In this document: positions 1 to 6,216 of the stretch, piece by piece
Layout of the letters: each line of letters starts with the position of its first letter
Numbering within the stretch: position 1 is the stretch's first letter
From: Prolixibacteraceae bacterium
GTDB taxonomy: Bacteria; Bacteroidota; Bacteroidia; Bacteroidales; Prolixibacteraceae
DNA: 35,889 nucleotides
Assembly: GCA_021740385.1 (NCBI GenBank)
Contig: JAIOZY010000111.1
Location: 1-35,889 of the forward strand
Reading direction: 5' to 3'
Program-made: the position numbers and the translations under genes
The notes under the pieces: model-generated
What the model saw: only the letters and a program-made list of their open reading frames with translations
What the model was told of the DNA's origin: nothing
Database searches by the model: none

Positions 1-2
1 AA

Positions 3-56
3 TTAACCGGCGAATCACTGAGGAAAAACAAAATGAAAAAATCTCAAAAAAATTAA
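3..56 (+). pseudogene. IS21-family IstB-like ATPase, C-terminal tail only
   Basis: The plus-strand frame entering from the window edge reads LTGESLRKNKMKKSQKN and then stops at TAA. IstB helper ATPases of Bacteroidota IS21 elements commonly end in a short basic tail of the form ELxGESLRK, which is the basis for the call. Terminal repeats typical of such an element lie about 30 bases further on. Only 17 residues are visible, so the rest of istB and istA would lie to the left of the window. The assignment rests on tail similarity plus the adjacent repeats and is moderately sure. Confidence 0.5.
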
Positions 57-86
57 TAATTTTGGTCTGGAAGTCATTCTTTTTTT

Positions 87-134
87 GTGGCACAACATCA
101 CCGAAACAAGTGGCACAATTACACCGAAATATCA
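87..134. mobile_element. Right end of an IS21-like insertion sequence (two terminal repeat units)
   Basis: Two direct repeats start with GTGGCACAA at 87 and 110, a 23-base period, and both continue to an ACCGAAA motif. Multiple subterminal repeats of this kind are known at IS21-family ends. Read on the minus strand the putative tip starts with TGA at 134. The neighbouring gene's stop codon is this same TGA, which suggests that the element landed inside that gene. The exact tip and target duplication cannot be fixed without the other end. Confidence 0.5.
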
Positions 135-389
135 AATAAAAGAGCCAACCCAAAAGCATAAAGCTATAATTCCTGTTTTAAGGACTAGAAAAGTTGGAAC
201 TAAAAGATAATTGAGCCAAGCATATTTGCTTTTTATTGAAAGCATTTTTGCAATCATTTCTGAAGATAATTGTCCTGAATATGTATTAACGTAGATATCA
301 TCAGAAATAATACCACTTGATAGAATTATATTTAAATAATAGATTAAAACAATAATTCCATATATCTTCCATATTTCAATTTTTCCCAT
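132..389 (-). CDS. Small membrane protein, probably truncated by the IS21-like end
   Basis: An 85-residue hydrophobic protein with a membrane segment at about residues 10-27 and another at about 60-84, separated by a polar loop. I do not recognise the family. Its ATG overlaps the stop of the broken peptide gene upstream by one base (TAATG), so the two were translationally coupled. The reading frame ends at a TGA that coincides with the terminal bases of the IS21-like element, so the original protein was probably longer. By position, directly after a small peptide-like gene, it resembles the immunity-like membrane proteins further right. That role is inference only. Confidence 0.5.
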   Translation of the reverse strand: MGKIEIWKIYGIIVLIYYLNIILSSGIISDDIYVNTYSGQLSSEMIAKMLSIKSKYAWLNYLLVPTFLVLKTGIIALCFWVGSFI

Positions 390-618
390 TAATAATCATT
401 TAGGTTCTTGTTTATTAACTTTTTTTCTATCTTTCGTAAATATTGAAAATCCATTTTAAGGTAGAATTCAAGTCCAGCACCAAAAAATACACCAGTGCCA
501 GCCCACGGAGAATCATTATTTACTTCTCCAAATTATTAATGCACTTACAAGTTTTTAAAATTGTAAGTGTAGATATTCCAATAGCACAAACAAGAAGTTT
601 GATTGCCTTGTTTTTCAT
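389..618 (-). pseudogene. Short secreted-peptide-like gene with a frameshift
   Basis: The minus strand starts with ATG at 618 and reads MKNKAIKLLVCAIGISTLTI, a basic then hydrophobic leader, and stops after 32 codons. One frame over, the sequence continues open from FGEVNNDSPWAGTGVFFG to the end at 389, about 47 more codons. Joined, the two parts would give a peptide of about 75 residues with a signal-like N-terminus and a Gly-rich middle. It overlaps the next membrane-protein start by one base. This layout, small peptide then small membrane protein, matches the Gly-Gly peptide units at 1.4-2.4 kb. Family not recognised. The frameshift could be a sequencing error. Confidence 0.45.
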
Positions 619-702
619 TTAATTTAACTTAATAAAATAAATATAAATTAAGGGTTTAAGATTAAAAATAAAAAGCAACAACGAGCCTGCATACTGCATG
701 CA

Positions 703-897
703 CTAATGCTCCGTTAGTAGATGTTTTTCCCTATTGATCTGAATATCAATAACCTCAGTTAGCCAAATAATTTCTATAATATTCAATCTTATACATGCAA
801 TAAGTATATAAAAGACGAAATCAATAGCATCAAGTATATTACATAAATAGTTCTAAATATAAATAGCAATAATTGCAAAAAGTATTTGTATAGGCAT
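703..897 (-). pseudogene. Possible decayed small hydrophobic ORF with one in-frame TAG
   Basis: An ATG at 897, 12 bases downstream of the stop of the 123-residue membrane protein, begins MPIQILFAIIAIYI and then meets TAG. The same frame continues open for a further 49 codons, rich in Ile and Leu, until the next TAG at 705. Both halves are hydrophobic, as expected for another small membrane protein of this cluster. The DNA is very AT-rich, so a chance open frame is possible. Confidence is low. Confidence 0.2.
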
Positions 898-908
898 TAT
901 CTATTATA

Positions 909-1280
909 TTAATTGCTCATTAATATTGATTTTATAATAATCGAAAGAGAAATTAAGAATAAAGCAATATTGATAACTATGATTAATTTATTAACATCAC
1001 TAAATATAAAAAATAAAAGAACTGAAATTATTATTGAGCCTATGAATAAGAATGTAATAAGAATTATACGATTCTTGGATAAAATTACAATCCCTTTCTT
1101 TTTTAGAAATCTGCCTATTAATAGGCCTGTGGAAACTCCAAACAATGAAATTATGACTAAATTTAAAATCGAATTAAAACTATTGATACTTGTTATTGAA
1201 ATAACAATTCCGCAAAATGAAGCTAAAGCAACTATTGCCACCAAATATATGAGAATCCTTTCCTTTTTAACTTCTTTCAT
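909..1280 (-). CDS. Four-helix membrane protein, candidate immunity protein
   Basis: A 123-residue protein made almost entirely of four hydrophobic segments, at about 9-29, 35-56, 70-92 and 96-119, joined by short basic loops such as the one at RFLKKKG. No enzymatic motif is visible and I do not recognise the family. It lies 93 bases downstream of the Gly-Gly peptide gene on the same strand, where bacteriocin loci usually encode a small hydrophobic immunity protein. The parallel unit to the right has a two-helix protein in the same position. Immunity is therefore a reasonable guess from position. A second candidate would be a small transport accessory protein. Confidence 0.55.
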   Translation of the reverse strand: MKEVKKERILIYLVAIVALASFCGIVISITSINSFNSILNLVIISLFGVSTGLLIGRFLKKKGIVILSKNRIILITFLFIGSIIISVLLFFIFSDVNKLIIVINIALFLISLSIIIKSILMSN

Positions 1281-1373
1281 CTTATCAATTACTTTTTTAG
1301 CTGCTCTCCATGTATAATGATAACAAGGAAAGCAGCTATAGTTTTTAATAATTTTCTAAACTTAAAAATTTTA

Positions 1374-1577
1374 TTACTTAGTTGCAACTAATGCACAAAC
1401 ACCAACAGATATTCCAGTAACTACTAATCCAGCAGCCGCAGATGCACCAAAAGTTAAAGGTGCTGCTGATAGGGCAAGTCCCATCATAAATGACCAACCA
1501 CCCATCAAAACACCGCATGCTGTGCTAGCGTTTCCTCCGTTAATATTCTCTAATTGTTCTAATTCTAATTTTTTCAT
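1374..1577 (-). CDS. Gly-Gly leader peptide, class II bacteriocin-like (copy 1)
   Basis: A 67-residue peptide with a classic double-glycine leader MKKLELEQLENINGG (residues 1-15), which leaves a 52-residue product rich in Gly, Ala and hydrophobic residues with Cys at 21 and near the C-terminus. Leaders of this kind are removed and the peptide exported by C39-peptidase ABC transporters in known systems; none is present in this window. The second peptide at 2188-2385 has a clearly related leader. Downstream lies a small four-helix membrane protein and upstream a decayed DUF2059 gene. The product may be a bacteriocin or a signal. The leader is directly visible; the activity is inferred. Confidence 0.75.
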   Translation of the reverse strand: MKKLELEQLENINGGNASTACGVLMGGWSFMMGLALSAAPLTFGASAAAGLVVTGISVGVCALVATK

Positions 1578-1601
1578 AATATAAGTATTTAAAGAGTTTT
1601 A

Positions 1602-1972
1602 TTAATACCCCTTTTCGCTTAACCAGCCATTTAACTTGCTCCAGCTCATGCCCCATTGTTGGCTAAATTGCATGGATTTCTGTGTTAAATGGGGTGTTTT
1701 CGTAACCAGCTTTTTGCCTATGAGGCTTTCGCAAAAGTTGATCAGTTCTTTTACATCCTCGTGGGTAAAAGGCTTTTTGAAGAGCGGCACCATTTTTTTG
1801 GTAAGTTCGTTTACTTCGTTGTCGAATACCTCGGTTTTGAGGTTACTCCAAACGGAGTTAGGCACACCCGACTTTGACATTTCAGCTGGGTTAATATCTG
1901 CTCGTACATAATGTTGTACGTTTCGGTTGAGTCGTTAATGTATAAGAATATCTAAATGTCTTTGTCGAATGC
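1602..1972 (-). pseudogene. DUF2059-type protein, decayed copy 1
   Basis: The C-terminal 92 codons (from ATG at 1880) are open and carry DUF2059-like features: a Glu-rich helix, VPLFKKPFTHEDVKELINF, and SLIGKKLVTKTP. Upstream the older reading frame is still recognisable as FDKDI, then TAG, then DSTETYN, but it is broken by that stop and by loss of one A just before the ATG at 1880 (three As instead of the four in copy 2). No signal peptide remains. Copy 2 at 2410-2857 shows what the intact N-terminus looked like. A shortened protein could still be made from 1880, but it would lack secretion signals. DUF2059 proteins are usually periplasmic and of unknown function. Confidence 0.65.
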
Positions 1973-2000
1973 ATTTCATCTTTAACGAAAGAATACTAGC

Positions 2001-2168
2001 TTATTTTTTAATATCCTTATCCTGAAAGAAGATAACAATAATTATCATCAAAACACAAATAGTTGAAGATATAATGACTGATGTTGCATCGTCATTATAT
2101 ATTATGTTAATAATCAAAACAACAATAGATAATATTGCTATGATTAACTTCAGGTATTTTACGTTCAT
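2001..2168 (-). CDS. 55-residue two-helix membrane peptide, candidate immunity protein
   Basis: An ATG at 2168 begins MNVKYLKLIIAILSIVVLII, and the frame runs 55 codons to TAA at 2001. Two hydrophobic helices, at about 6-24 and 30-48, are separated by the acidic loop NDDATS, and the C-terminus is basic (DKDIKK). It starts 19 bases after the stop of the Gly-Gly peptide 2188-2385 on the same strand, which is the usual place for an immunity gene in class II bacteriocin loci. I do not recognise the family. Overall length, hydrophobicity and position support a real gene. Confidence 0.5.
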   Translation of the reverse strand: MNVKYLKLIIAILSIVVLIINIIYNDDATSVIISSTICVLMIIIVIFFQDKDIKK

Positions 2169-2187
2169 GAATAATTCAAATTATTAA

Positions 2188-2385
2188 TTATTTCAAAACT
2201 CCTGCTGTTTGAGCATTACAATATGCGACGAGTCCAGCACCGACGACCCATAAAGCCAATCCAAATCCAGTCATTGACGTAAGTGCTCCTAGTGCCCAAA
2301 CAGTAGTTGACACACCACATGCAATAGCTGAACCATTACTACCACCTTCAATATTTTCTAATTGTTCAATTTCTAGTTGTCTCAT
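2188..2385 (-). CDS. Gly-Gly leader peptide, class II bacteriocin-like (copy 2)
   Basis: A 65-residue peptide whose leader MRQLEIEQLENIEGG (1-15) matches that of copy 1 at most positions. The predicted 50-residue product starts SNGSAIACGV and has a hydrophobic Gly-rich centre with two Cys (one near the start, one in YCNAQ). The cores of copies 1 and 2 share an ACGV motif just after the leader but otherwise differ, as for two-peptide or diversified bacteriocins. A decayed DUF2059 gene lies 24 bases upstream and a two-helix membrane peptide lies downstream. No cognate C39 transporter is in the window. Confidence 0.75.
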   Translation of the reverse strand: MRQLEIEQLENIEGGSNGSAIACGVSTTVWALGALTSMTGFGLALWVVGAGLVAYCNAQTAGVLK

Positions 2386-2409
2386 GATTTTATCATTTAA
2401 ATATTTTTA

Positions 2410-2857
2410 TCAATACCCTTTCTTATTCAACCAGCCATTTAACTTGCTCATGAGGCTCATGCTCCATTGTTGGCTAAATTGCATGGATTTCTGTGATAAA
2501 AGGGGTGTTTTCGTAACCAGCTTTTTGCCTATGAGGCTTTCGTAAAAGTTGATCAGTTCTTTTACATCCTCGTGGGTAAAATGCTTTTTTGTAGAGTGGC
2601 ACCATTTTTTTGGTAAGTTCGTTTACTTCATTATCGAATACCTCGGTTTTGAGGTTGTTCCAAACGGAGTCAGGTACACCCGGCTTTGACATTTTCAGCT
2701 GGGTAAGGATCTTATTGTACATGATGTTGTACGTTTCGGTTGAGCCGTTAATGCTTAAAAACTTTTCAATATCTTTGTCGTAATTGCTTGCTTATGCATT
2801 TACACATAAAACGACCAGTAACATGCCTAATAAAAGGCTTATAGATACGTATCTCAT
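2410..2857 (-). pseudogene. DUF2059-type secreted protein, decayed copy 2 (nonsense plus frameshift)
   Basis: An ATG at 2857 opens a clear signal peptide, MRYVSISLLLGMLLVVLCVN, followed by Ala and then TAA where Gln (CAA) would fit. The same frame then continues ASNYDKDIEKFLSING through VPDSVWNNLKTEVF to LYKK, where an A-run of six instead of five (about 2586) shifts the frame. The next frame continues FTHEDVKEL to the end KKGY at 2410. Restored, it is a secreted DUF2059 protein of about 148 residues. It starts about 40 bases after the palindrome downstream of the HTH gene, so it would be the first gene of that unit. Two independent lesions argue for real decay. Confidence 0.7.
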
Positions 2858-2895
2858 TTTATAAGGTTTTATTTTGTTTACAAATAAAAAACATT

Positions 2896-2918
2896 AGGGT
2901 GCAAGCAGTTTGCACTCT
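2896..2918. promoter_or_regulatory. Palindrome 3 (TGCA-N7-TGCA), candidate HTH operator
   Basis: Inverted repeat with arms GTGCAA (2899-2904) and TTGCAC (2910-2915), extendable to 9-base arms with one mismatch. It lies 16 bases downstream of the HTH stop at 2935 and about 40 bases upstream of the DUF2059 pseudogene. The two other palindromes in the window share the same TGCA-N7-TGCA core and the same place after an HTH gene or remnant. The repeated TGCA cores are 11 bases apart, one helical turn, as expected for a dimeric regulator. Confidence 0.5.
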
Positions 2919-2934
2919 GGCAAAAATTTTTTAT

Positions 2935-3144
2935 TCATTGTGGTTTTTTTTCAAAAAAATAGGTACGCCTGTACTTGCAATATTTAATATCGTAGCCCTC
3001 ACACCTGAGTATATCGAGGTAGTTAAAGAGTGTTCGCCGCGAGAAGCACATTTTTTCGGCCACTTCTTCGGCTGTTCCGGTACATTCCAGGTCAATAAGG
3101 TTTTTTAATCGTTCCATTCGGTTTAAAAATTCGATGTAGTTCAT
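2935..3144 (-). CDS. Small HTH transcriptional regulator (paralogue of 12426-12632)
   Basis: A 69-residue protein from ATG at 3144 (MNYIEFLNRM). The start fits the aligned MSYSEFL start of the paralogue; the frame is open to 3168, almost to the stop of the preceding gene. Residues 21-50 form a winged-helix-type HTH: GTAEEVAEKMCFSRRTLFNY. The C-terminus EGYDIKYCKYRRTYFF matches the paralogue closely. Family size and motif suggest an HTH_11-like DNA-binding domain without a ligand domain. It is 32 bases downstream of the membrane-fusion protein, so it is cotranscribed with the exporter, and it is followed by palindrome 3. Control of the peptide genes downstream is inferred. Confidence 0.7.
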   Translation of the reverse strand: MNYIEFLNRMERLKNLIDLECTGTAEEVAEKMCFSRRTLFNYLDILRCEGYDIKYCKYRRTYFFEKKPQ

Positions 3145-3176
3145 GGTTTGTTTAATTGGGTGAAACATTTAAATTA

Positions 3177-4274
3177 TTATTCCCAATCGAGGGGTAATAT
3201 CTTATCGTGTATTGTCAGTCCTGATTTAACTTCGGTTATTGTACCATCAGATAACCCGGGTACAATAATGTTTTTATGTTTATTGTTAAGTGAATCAATG
3301 GTTTCAACAAAAATTGAATCTTTTTTGTAGTTAATAAATTTCTCTTCCACACAGAGTACACTATCGGTATTGCCGGTAATGTATTCTGCCACAACAGTGA
3401 GCCCGGTTTTTACATCAAACGAATCGGACGGAAAATCAATAGTCGCTTCAAAATTGAATTGAACGGTATTTTGCCTTTCAATGGCATGGGGTGCAATGCG
3501 GATTATTTTTCCCGTACACTTAAAGTCGTGATAAGCTCCAATGGTATAATACAAGATTTGCCCTGTTTTCAGGTTCACAATATCATATTCGTTTACTCTT
3601 GCTTTAAATAAAAGTTTGTCCATGGCTGAAACGATGGCAATGGCAGTGCCTTCGCTTTGTGTATGCCGTTTCATAATTGATTGGCCATTCTTAACGGGAA
3701 GTTGGGTTATAATACCGTTAGCGGTAGAAGTAATTACATTAATTTCTTTTTGGTCTTCGTTAAGATACCCTTCAAGTAATAGTAACAACCTTTTTTGAGC
3801 AGCCTTGTACTCCAACTCCCTTATCTCCAAGCGACTTTTTGTTTCCTCCATTAGCGATATGGATATCCCTCCTTTCTCAAAAATTGAAAATTGCCTGTTG
3901 TAGTCGTTTTTGGTTATTTCGTATTCAATTTGAGCTGTTTTTAAGTTTTTCCTGGCATTTTCGATTTCAAGAGGTTCAGGGGCTGGTTTTACTTTGGCAA
4001 TGGGCGAACCAATATGTACCGTATCACCTACTTCGACAAACACTTCCTCTATAATACCCGAAACGCTTGATTTTATTTCAATTACTTCTGCCGATACTAG
4101 GCTTCCTGCTATCTTATTTCGCACCTCTATCTTCCCGATAAATGGTTTTCCAAGAATAAAATCAGGAATAGTATGACTCCTTTGTTTTGTTTGCCATACT
4201 ATTAAAGTTATAACACATGCAAGCATTAGTACTAAAACAATGTTTAACCAGTTTCTTTTTATCATCTTTTTCAT
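3177..4274 (-). CDS. HlyD-type membrane-fusion (periplasmic adaptor) protein
   Basis: A 365-residue adaptor that links an inner-membrane exporter to an outer-membrane channel. Residues 10-28 form a single N-terminal membrane anchor. Residues 55-95 form the first half of a barrel-sandwich (lipoyl-like) domain with SSVSGIIEEVFVEVGDTV. Residues 100-165 form a helical hairpin and the second lipoyl half follows with TANGIITQLPVKNGQSI. A beta-barrel region then leads to the C-terminus. It lies 99 bases downstream of the MacB-like permease and 32 bases upstream of the HTH gene. By context it serves ABC-type export, possibly of the Gly-Gly peptides. No outer-membrane partner is nearby, so it may share the TolC protein at 18.3 kb. 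Confidence 0.8.
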   Translation of the reverse strand: MKKMIKRNWLNIVLVLMLACVITLIVWQTKQRSHTIPDFILGKPFIGKIEVRNKIAGSLVSAEVIEIKSSVSGIIEEVFVEVGDTVHIGSPIAKVKPAPEPLEIENARKNLKTAQIEYEITKNDYNRQFSIFEKGGISISLMEETKSRLEIRELEYKAAQKRLLLLLEGYLNEDQKEINVITSTANGIITQLPVKNGQSIMKRHTQSEGTAIAIVSAMDKLLFKARVNEYDIVNLKTGQILYYTIGAYHDFKCTGKIIRIAPHAIERQNTVQFNFEATIDFPSDSFDVKTGLTVVAEYITGNTDSVLCVEEKFINYKKDSIFVETIDSLNNKHKNIIVPGLSDGTITEVKSGLTIHDKILPLDWE

Positions 4275-4373
4275 ACGATTAAATTGTTTGTCTTTGAGCC
4301 TCGTATGGAACTCGCATGTGTTTATTCATTGCCTTGGATGTAAATACTTTACATGCTCGTTCCACATCAATTA

Positions 4374-5618
4374 TTATTCATGCCGCATGGCATCGATAGG
4401 GGTAATTTCGGTAGCCTTTTTTGCCGGCAAAAAACCTGCTACAATGCCACACATTACCAACAATATCAACGCTCCAATAATGGTTAGCCAATTGGTGCAA
4501 ATATCTTTTATTAAAAAATCGTCGTTAACCAATTCATTCAGCATGTATTTAAGTGCAAAAATTAACATGCTGCCCAACACCACCCCAATAATACCCGCCA
4601 GCAATGTTATGGTAACTGCTTCGGTTAGTATCATTAATAGAATATGCTTTGTGGTTGCACCAACAGCTTTTCGTATGCCAATTTCGTTGGTTCGCTCGTG
4701 CACCACCACGAACATAATGTTAGTAACTCCTATCATACCGGTTATCAATAAACACAAGCCAATAAACCACAAGAAAATGTTTAAGCCGGTAAATATTTTT
4801 TGAAATGATTTCATTTGTTGGTCGAAATTGAAAATATATAAGGCATCATTATCAGATGGGTCAAATCCCAAATGCCTTCTCAGGTAAGCTTTAATGTAGT
4901 TTTCAGCTTTTTCGGTATTTTTTGTTTTTAACGACATACCAAAAACGTTAAATTCCCAACCTGTATTAAAGCACTCGTTAACCGTTTGCAAGGGCATAAA
5001 AATGACATTTTGTTCCGCCTGGTCAAAAAGTGAACCCTCTTTCAAAACGCCAACAACCAAGAACAAATGGTTCTCTATCATTAAATATTCTCCCACAGCA
5101 TTACTCGTTTTGAATAAATTTTCTTTTATACGCTTACCAATAACAATTACTTTCCCTTTTCTAAAAGCATCGCCATCATTTAATAATCGTCCCGCATTTA
5201 TTTTAAGTTTTTTCAATTGAAAAAAGTCAGGGTAGATTCCTTTAATTGATATACCTGTGTTATTACCTTGGTAATACACTTGTTTGTGAAATTGAAATTC
5301 GGGGCTTATTGCTTTTATCAAACCTGATGAATTGCATTCTAATTGTTGGAGTGTAGCATTTTCAAAAACGATAGACTGAGTATGTTTTCTATTTCCACGT
5401 TCAACCGATGTTTTGCCACCATAAACCCACACGCTTTGTTCAACAAAACCACTTAACAATTGCACTACACCTTTTTCTAACCCGTTACTAACACCAAGCA
5501 GTATGATGAGGATGAATATTCCCCATGCAACACCAAACCCTGTCAGCAACGAACGGAGCTTTTGGTATTTAATTGAATGAAATACTTCGGTAATTGTATC
5601 CAAAAATAGCGAAGGCAT
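4374..5618 (-). CDS. MacB/FtsX-type ABC transporter permease without ATPase
   Basis: A 414-residue permease of the MacB type. Residues 24-44 are the first membrane helix, followed by a periplasmic MacB_PCD core to about residue 280. The C-terminal FtsX domain has three helices and carries the signature ERTNEIGIRKAVGAT. The protein ends PAKKATEITPIDAMRHE, as usual for the family. The cognate ATP-binding protein, normally adjacent, is absent from the window, and the protein has no nucleotide-binding domain of its own. It is followed by a membrane-fusion protein, giving two parts of a tripartite exporter. A poly-C tract sits 55 bases upstream of the start and may control its expression. Confidence 0.85.
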   Translation of the reverse strand: MPSLFLDTITEVFHSIKYQKLRSLLTGFGVAWGIFILIILLGVSNGLEKGVVQLLSGFVEQSVWVYGGKTSVERGNRKHTQSIVFENATLQQLECNSSGLIKAISPEFQFHKQVYYQGNNTGISIKGIYPDFFQLKKLKINAGRLLNDGDAFRKGKVIVIGKRIKENLFKTSNAVGEYLMIENHLFLVVGVLKEGSLFDQAEQNVIFMPLQTVNECFNTGWEFNVFGMSLKTKNTEKAENYIKAYLRRHLGFDPSDNDALYIFNFDQQMKSFQKIFTGLNIFLWFIGLCLLITGMIGVTNIMFVVVHERTNEIGIRKAVGATTKHILLMILTEAVTITLLAGIIGVVLGSMLIFALKYMLNELVNDDFLIKDICTNWLTIIGALILLVMCGIVAGFLPAKKATEITPIDAMRHE

Positions 5619-5659
5619 AGGTTTACATTATCATGTTCTTGTTTAGCTTAGTTACCAAA

Positions 5660-5697
5660 CAAACATAATAATGGGGGGGGGGGGGGGTAAATACAAA
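5660..5697 (-). promoter_or_regulatory. Promoter-like region split by a 15-base poly-C tract, upstream of the permease
   Basis: On the minus strand a TTTG (complement of 5694-5697) and TATGTTTG (complement of 5660-5667) match the -33 and -7 consensus elements of Bacteroidota housekeeping promoters. A run of 15 C (G on the plus strand, 5673-5687) lies between them and pushes their spacing to 26 bases, compared with a usual spacing of about 19. Homopolymer slippage could therefore change promoter strength. The elements are visible; regulation by slippage is inferred. Confidence 0.4.
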
Positions 5698-5707
5698 TTA
5701 TTAGTTG

Positions 5708-5755
5708 ACTTTCATCATGTTTTTTGACAAATGGTTTATTTTCATTGATGAAAGT
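5708..5755. repeat. Inverted repeat upstream of the permease promoter region
   Basis: Arms ACTTTCATCA (5708-5717) and TGATGAAAGT (5746-5755) are perfect 10-base complements separated by 28 bases. The wide loop argues against a terminator. It could be a protein-binding site or a relic of an element end. No partner copy was seen. Confidence 0.3.
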
Positions 5756-5825
5756 GATTTTTTAATGAAGGGATAAAAAATGATTATTAAAATTACTGTT
5801 CGTGTTTTTACTTGAGATGGTAGTT

Positions 5826-6095
5826 TCACCCCCGCACAAACAACGCTTTCACAATATCATTTACCATTTTCGGGTTTTCTTTGATTCGGCGCGAGCAATA
5901 GCCAAATCAGTCTTTGCCAAAGGGTACATAAACCCGCATATTATGGCCGGCTTCAACAATTTCACTGCGTAATGAAGGGGCTACACCGTAAAGCATCTGA
6001 AATTCAAATTTATCTTTTGGTACTTGGTAACGCTCAATTAAAGCTATAGCCTCGCGCACTAAAAACGGATCGCGTGTTGCAATGGCTGCTATGCG
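5826..6095 (-). pseudogene. Proline dehydrogenase C-terminal fragment with W-to-stop change
   Basis: From about 6095 the frame reads RIAAIATRDPFLVREAIALI and then KFEFQMLYGVAPSLR and GHNMRVYVPFGKD, the FAD-binding C-terminal region of proline dehydrogenase (PRODH/PutA family). Next comes TGA where the family has Trp (GKDWFGYCSRR), and the same frame continues FGYCSRRIKENPKMVNDIVK to a true stop at 5826. The N-terminal two thirds are missing and the 5' border abuts a GC-rich repeat that supplies the first codons of the remaining ORF. It is thus a remnant with truncation and a nonsense change. It has no functional link to the neighbours. Confidence 0.75.
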
Positions 6096-6168
6096 GGACT
6101 TCGCTTCGCTGCGGGTTTCAGGTTCCATCCCGCTATGCGGGACTTCGCTTCGCCACGGGTTACAGGTT
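6088..6168. repeat. Type II GC-rich repeat, two copies
   Basis: Two near-copies of a unit with core GCTATGCGGGACTTCGCTTC, followed by a CGGGTT(T/A)CAGGTT tail, start at 6088 and 6129. The second contains a perfect small hairpin CCCGC-TAT-GCGGG. A third copy lies at 9886-9922. The unit is a different family from the GTTTGA arrays but shares the GCTTCGC element. The repeat fuses directly to the proline dehydrogenase remnant. Confidence 0.6.
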
Positions 6169-6216
6169 GTGTTGGTTGTTGAAAACTGAATAGATATAAA
6201 GTATTTCAAGAAGGAG

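Noticed and set aside
913-1317. Plus-strand 134-residue frame opposite the four-helix protein
   Set aside because: It is antisense to the minus-strand gene, which fits the direction and spacing of the peptide cluster. The plus-strand frame has no recognisable product.
4240-4803. Plus-strand 187-residue frame over the permease and the gap after it
   Set aside because: It lies opposite the conserved FtsX domain of the permease, so it is an antisense shadow.
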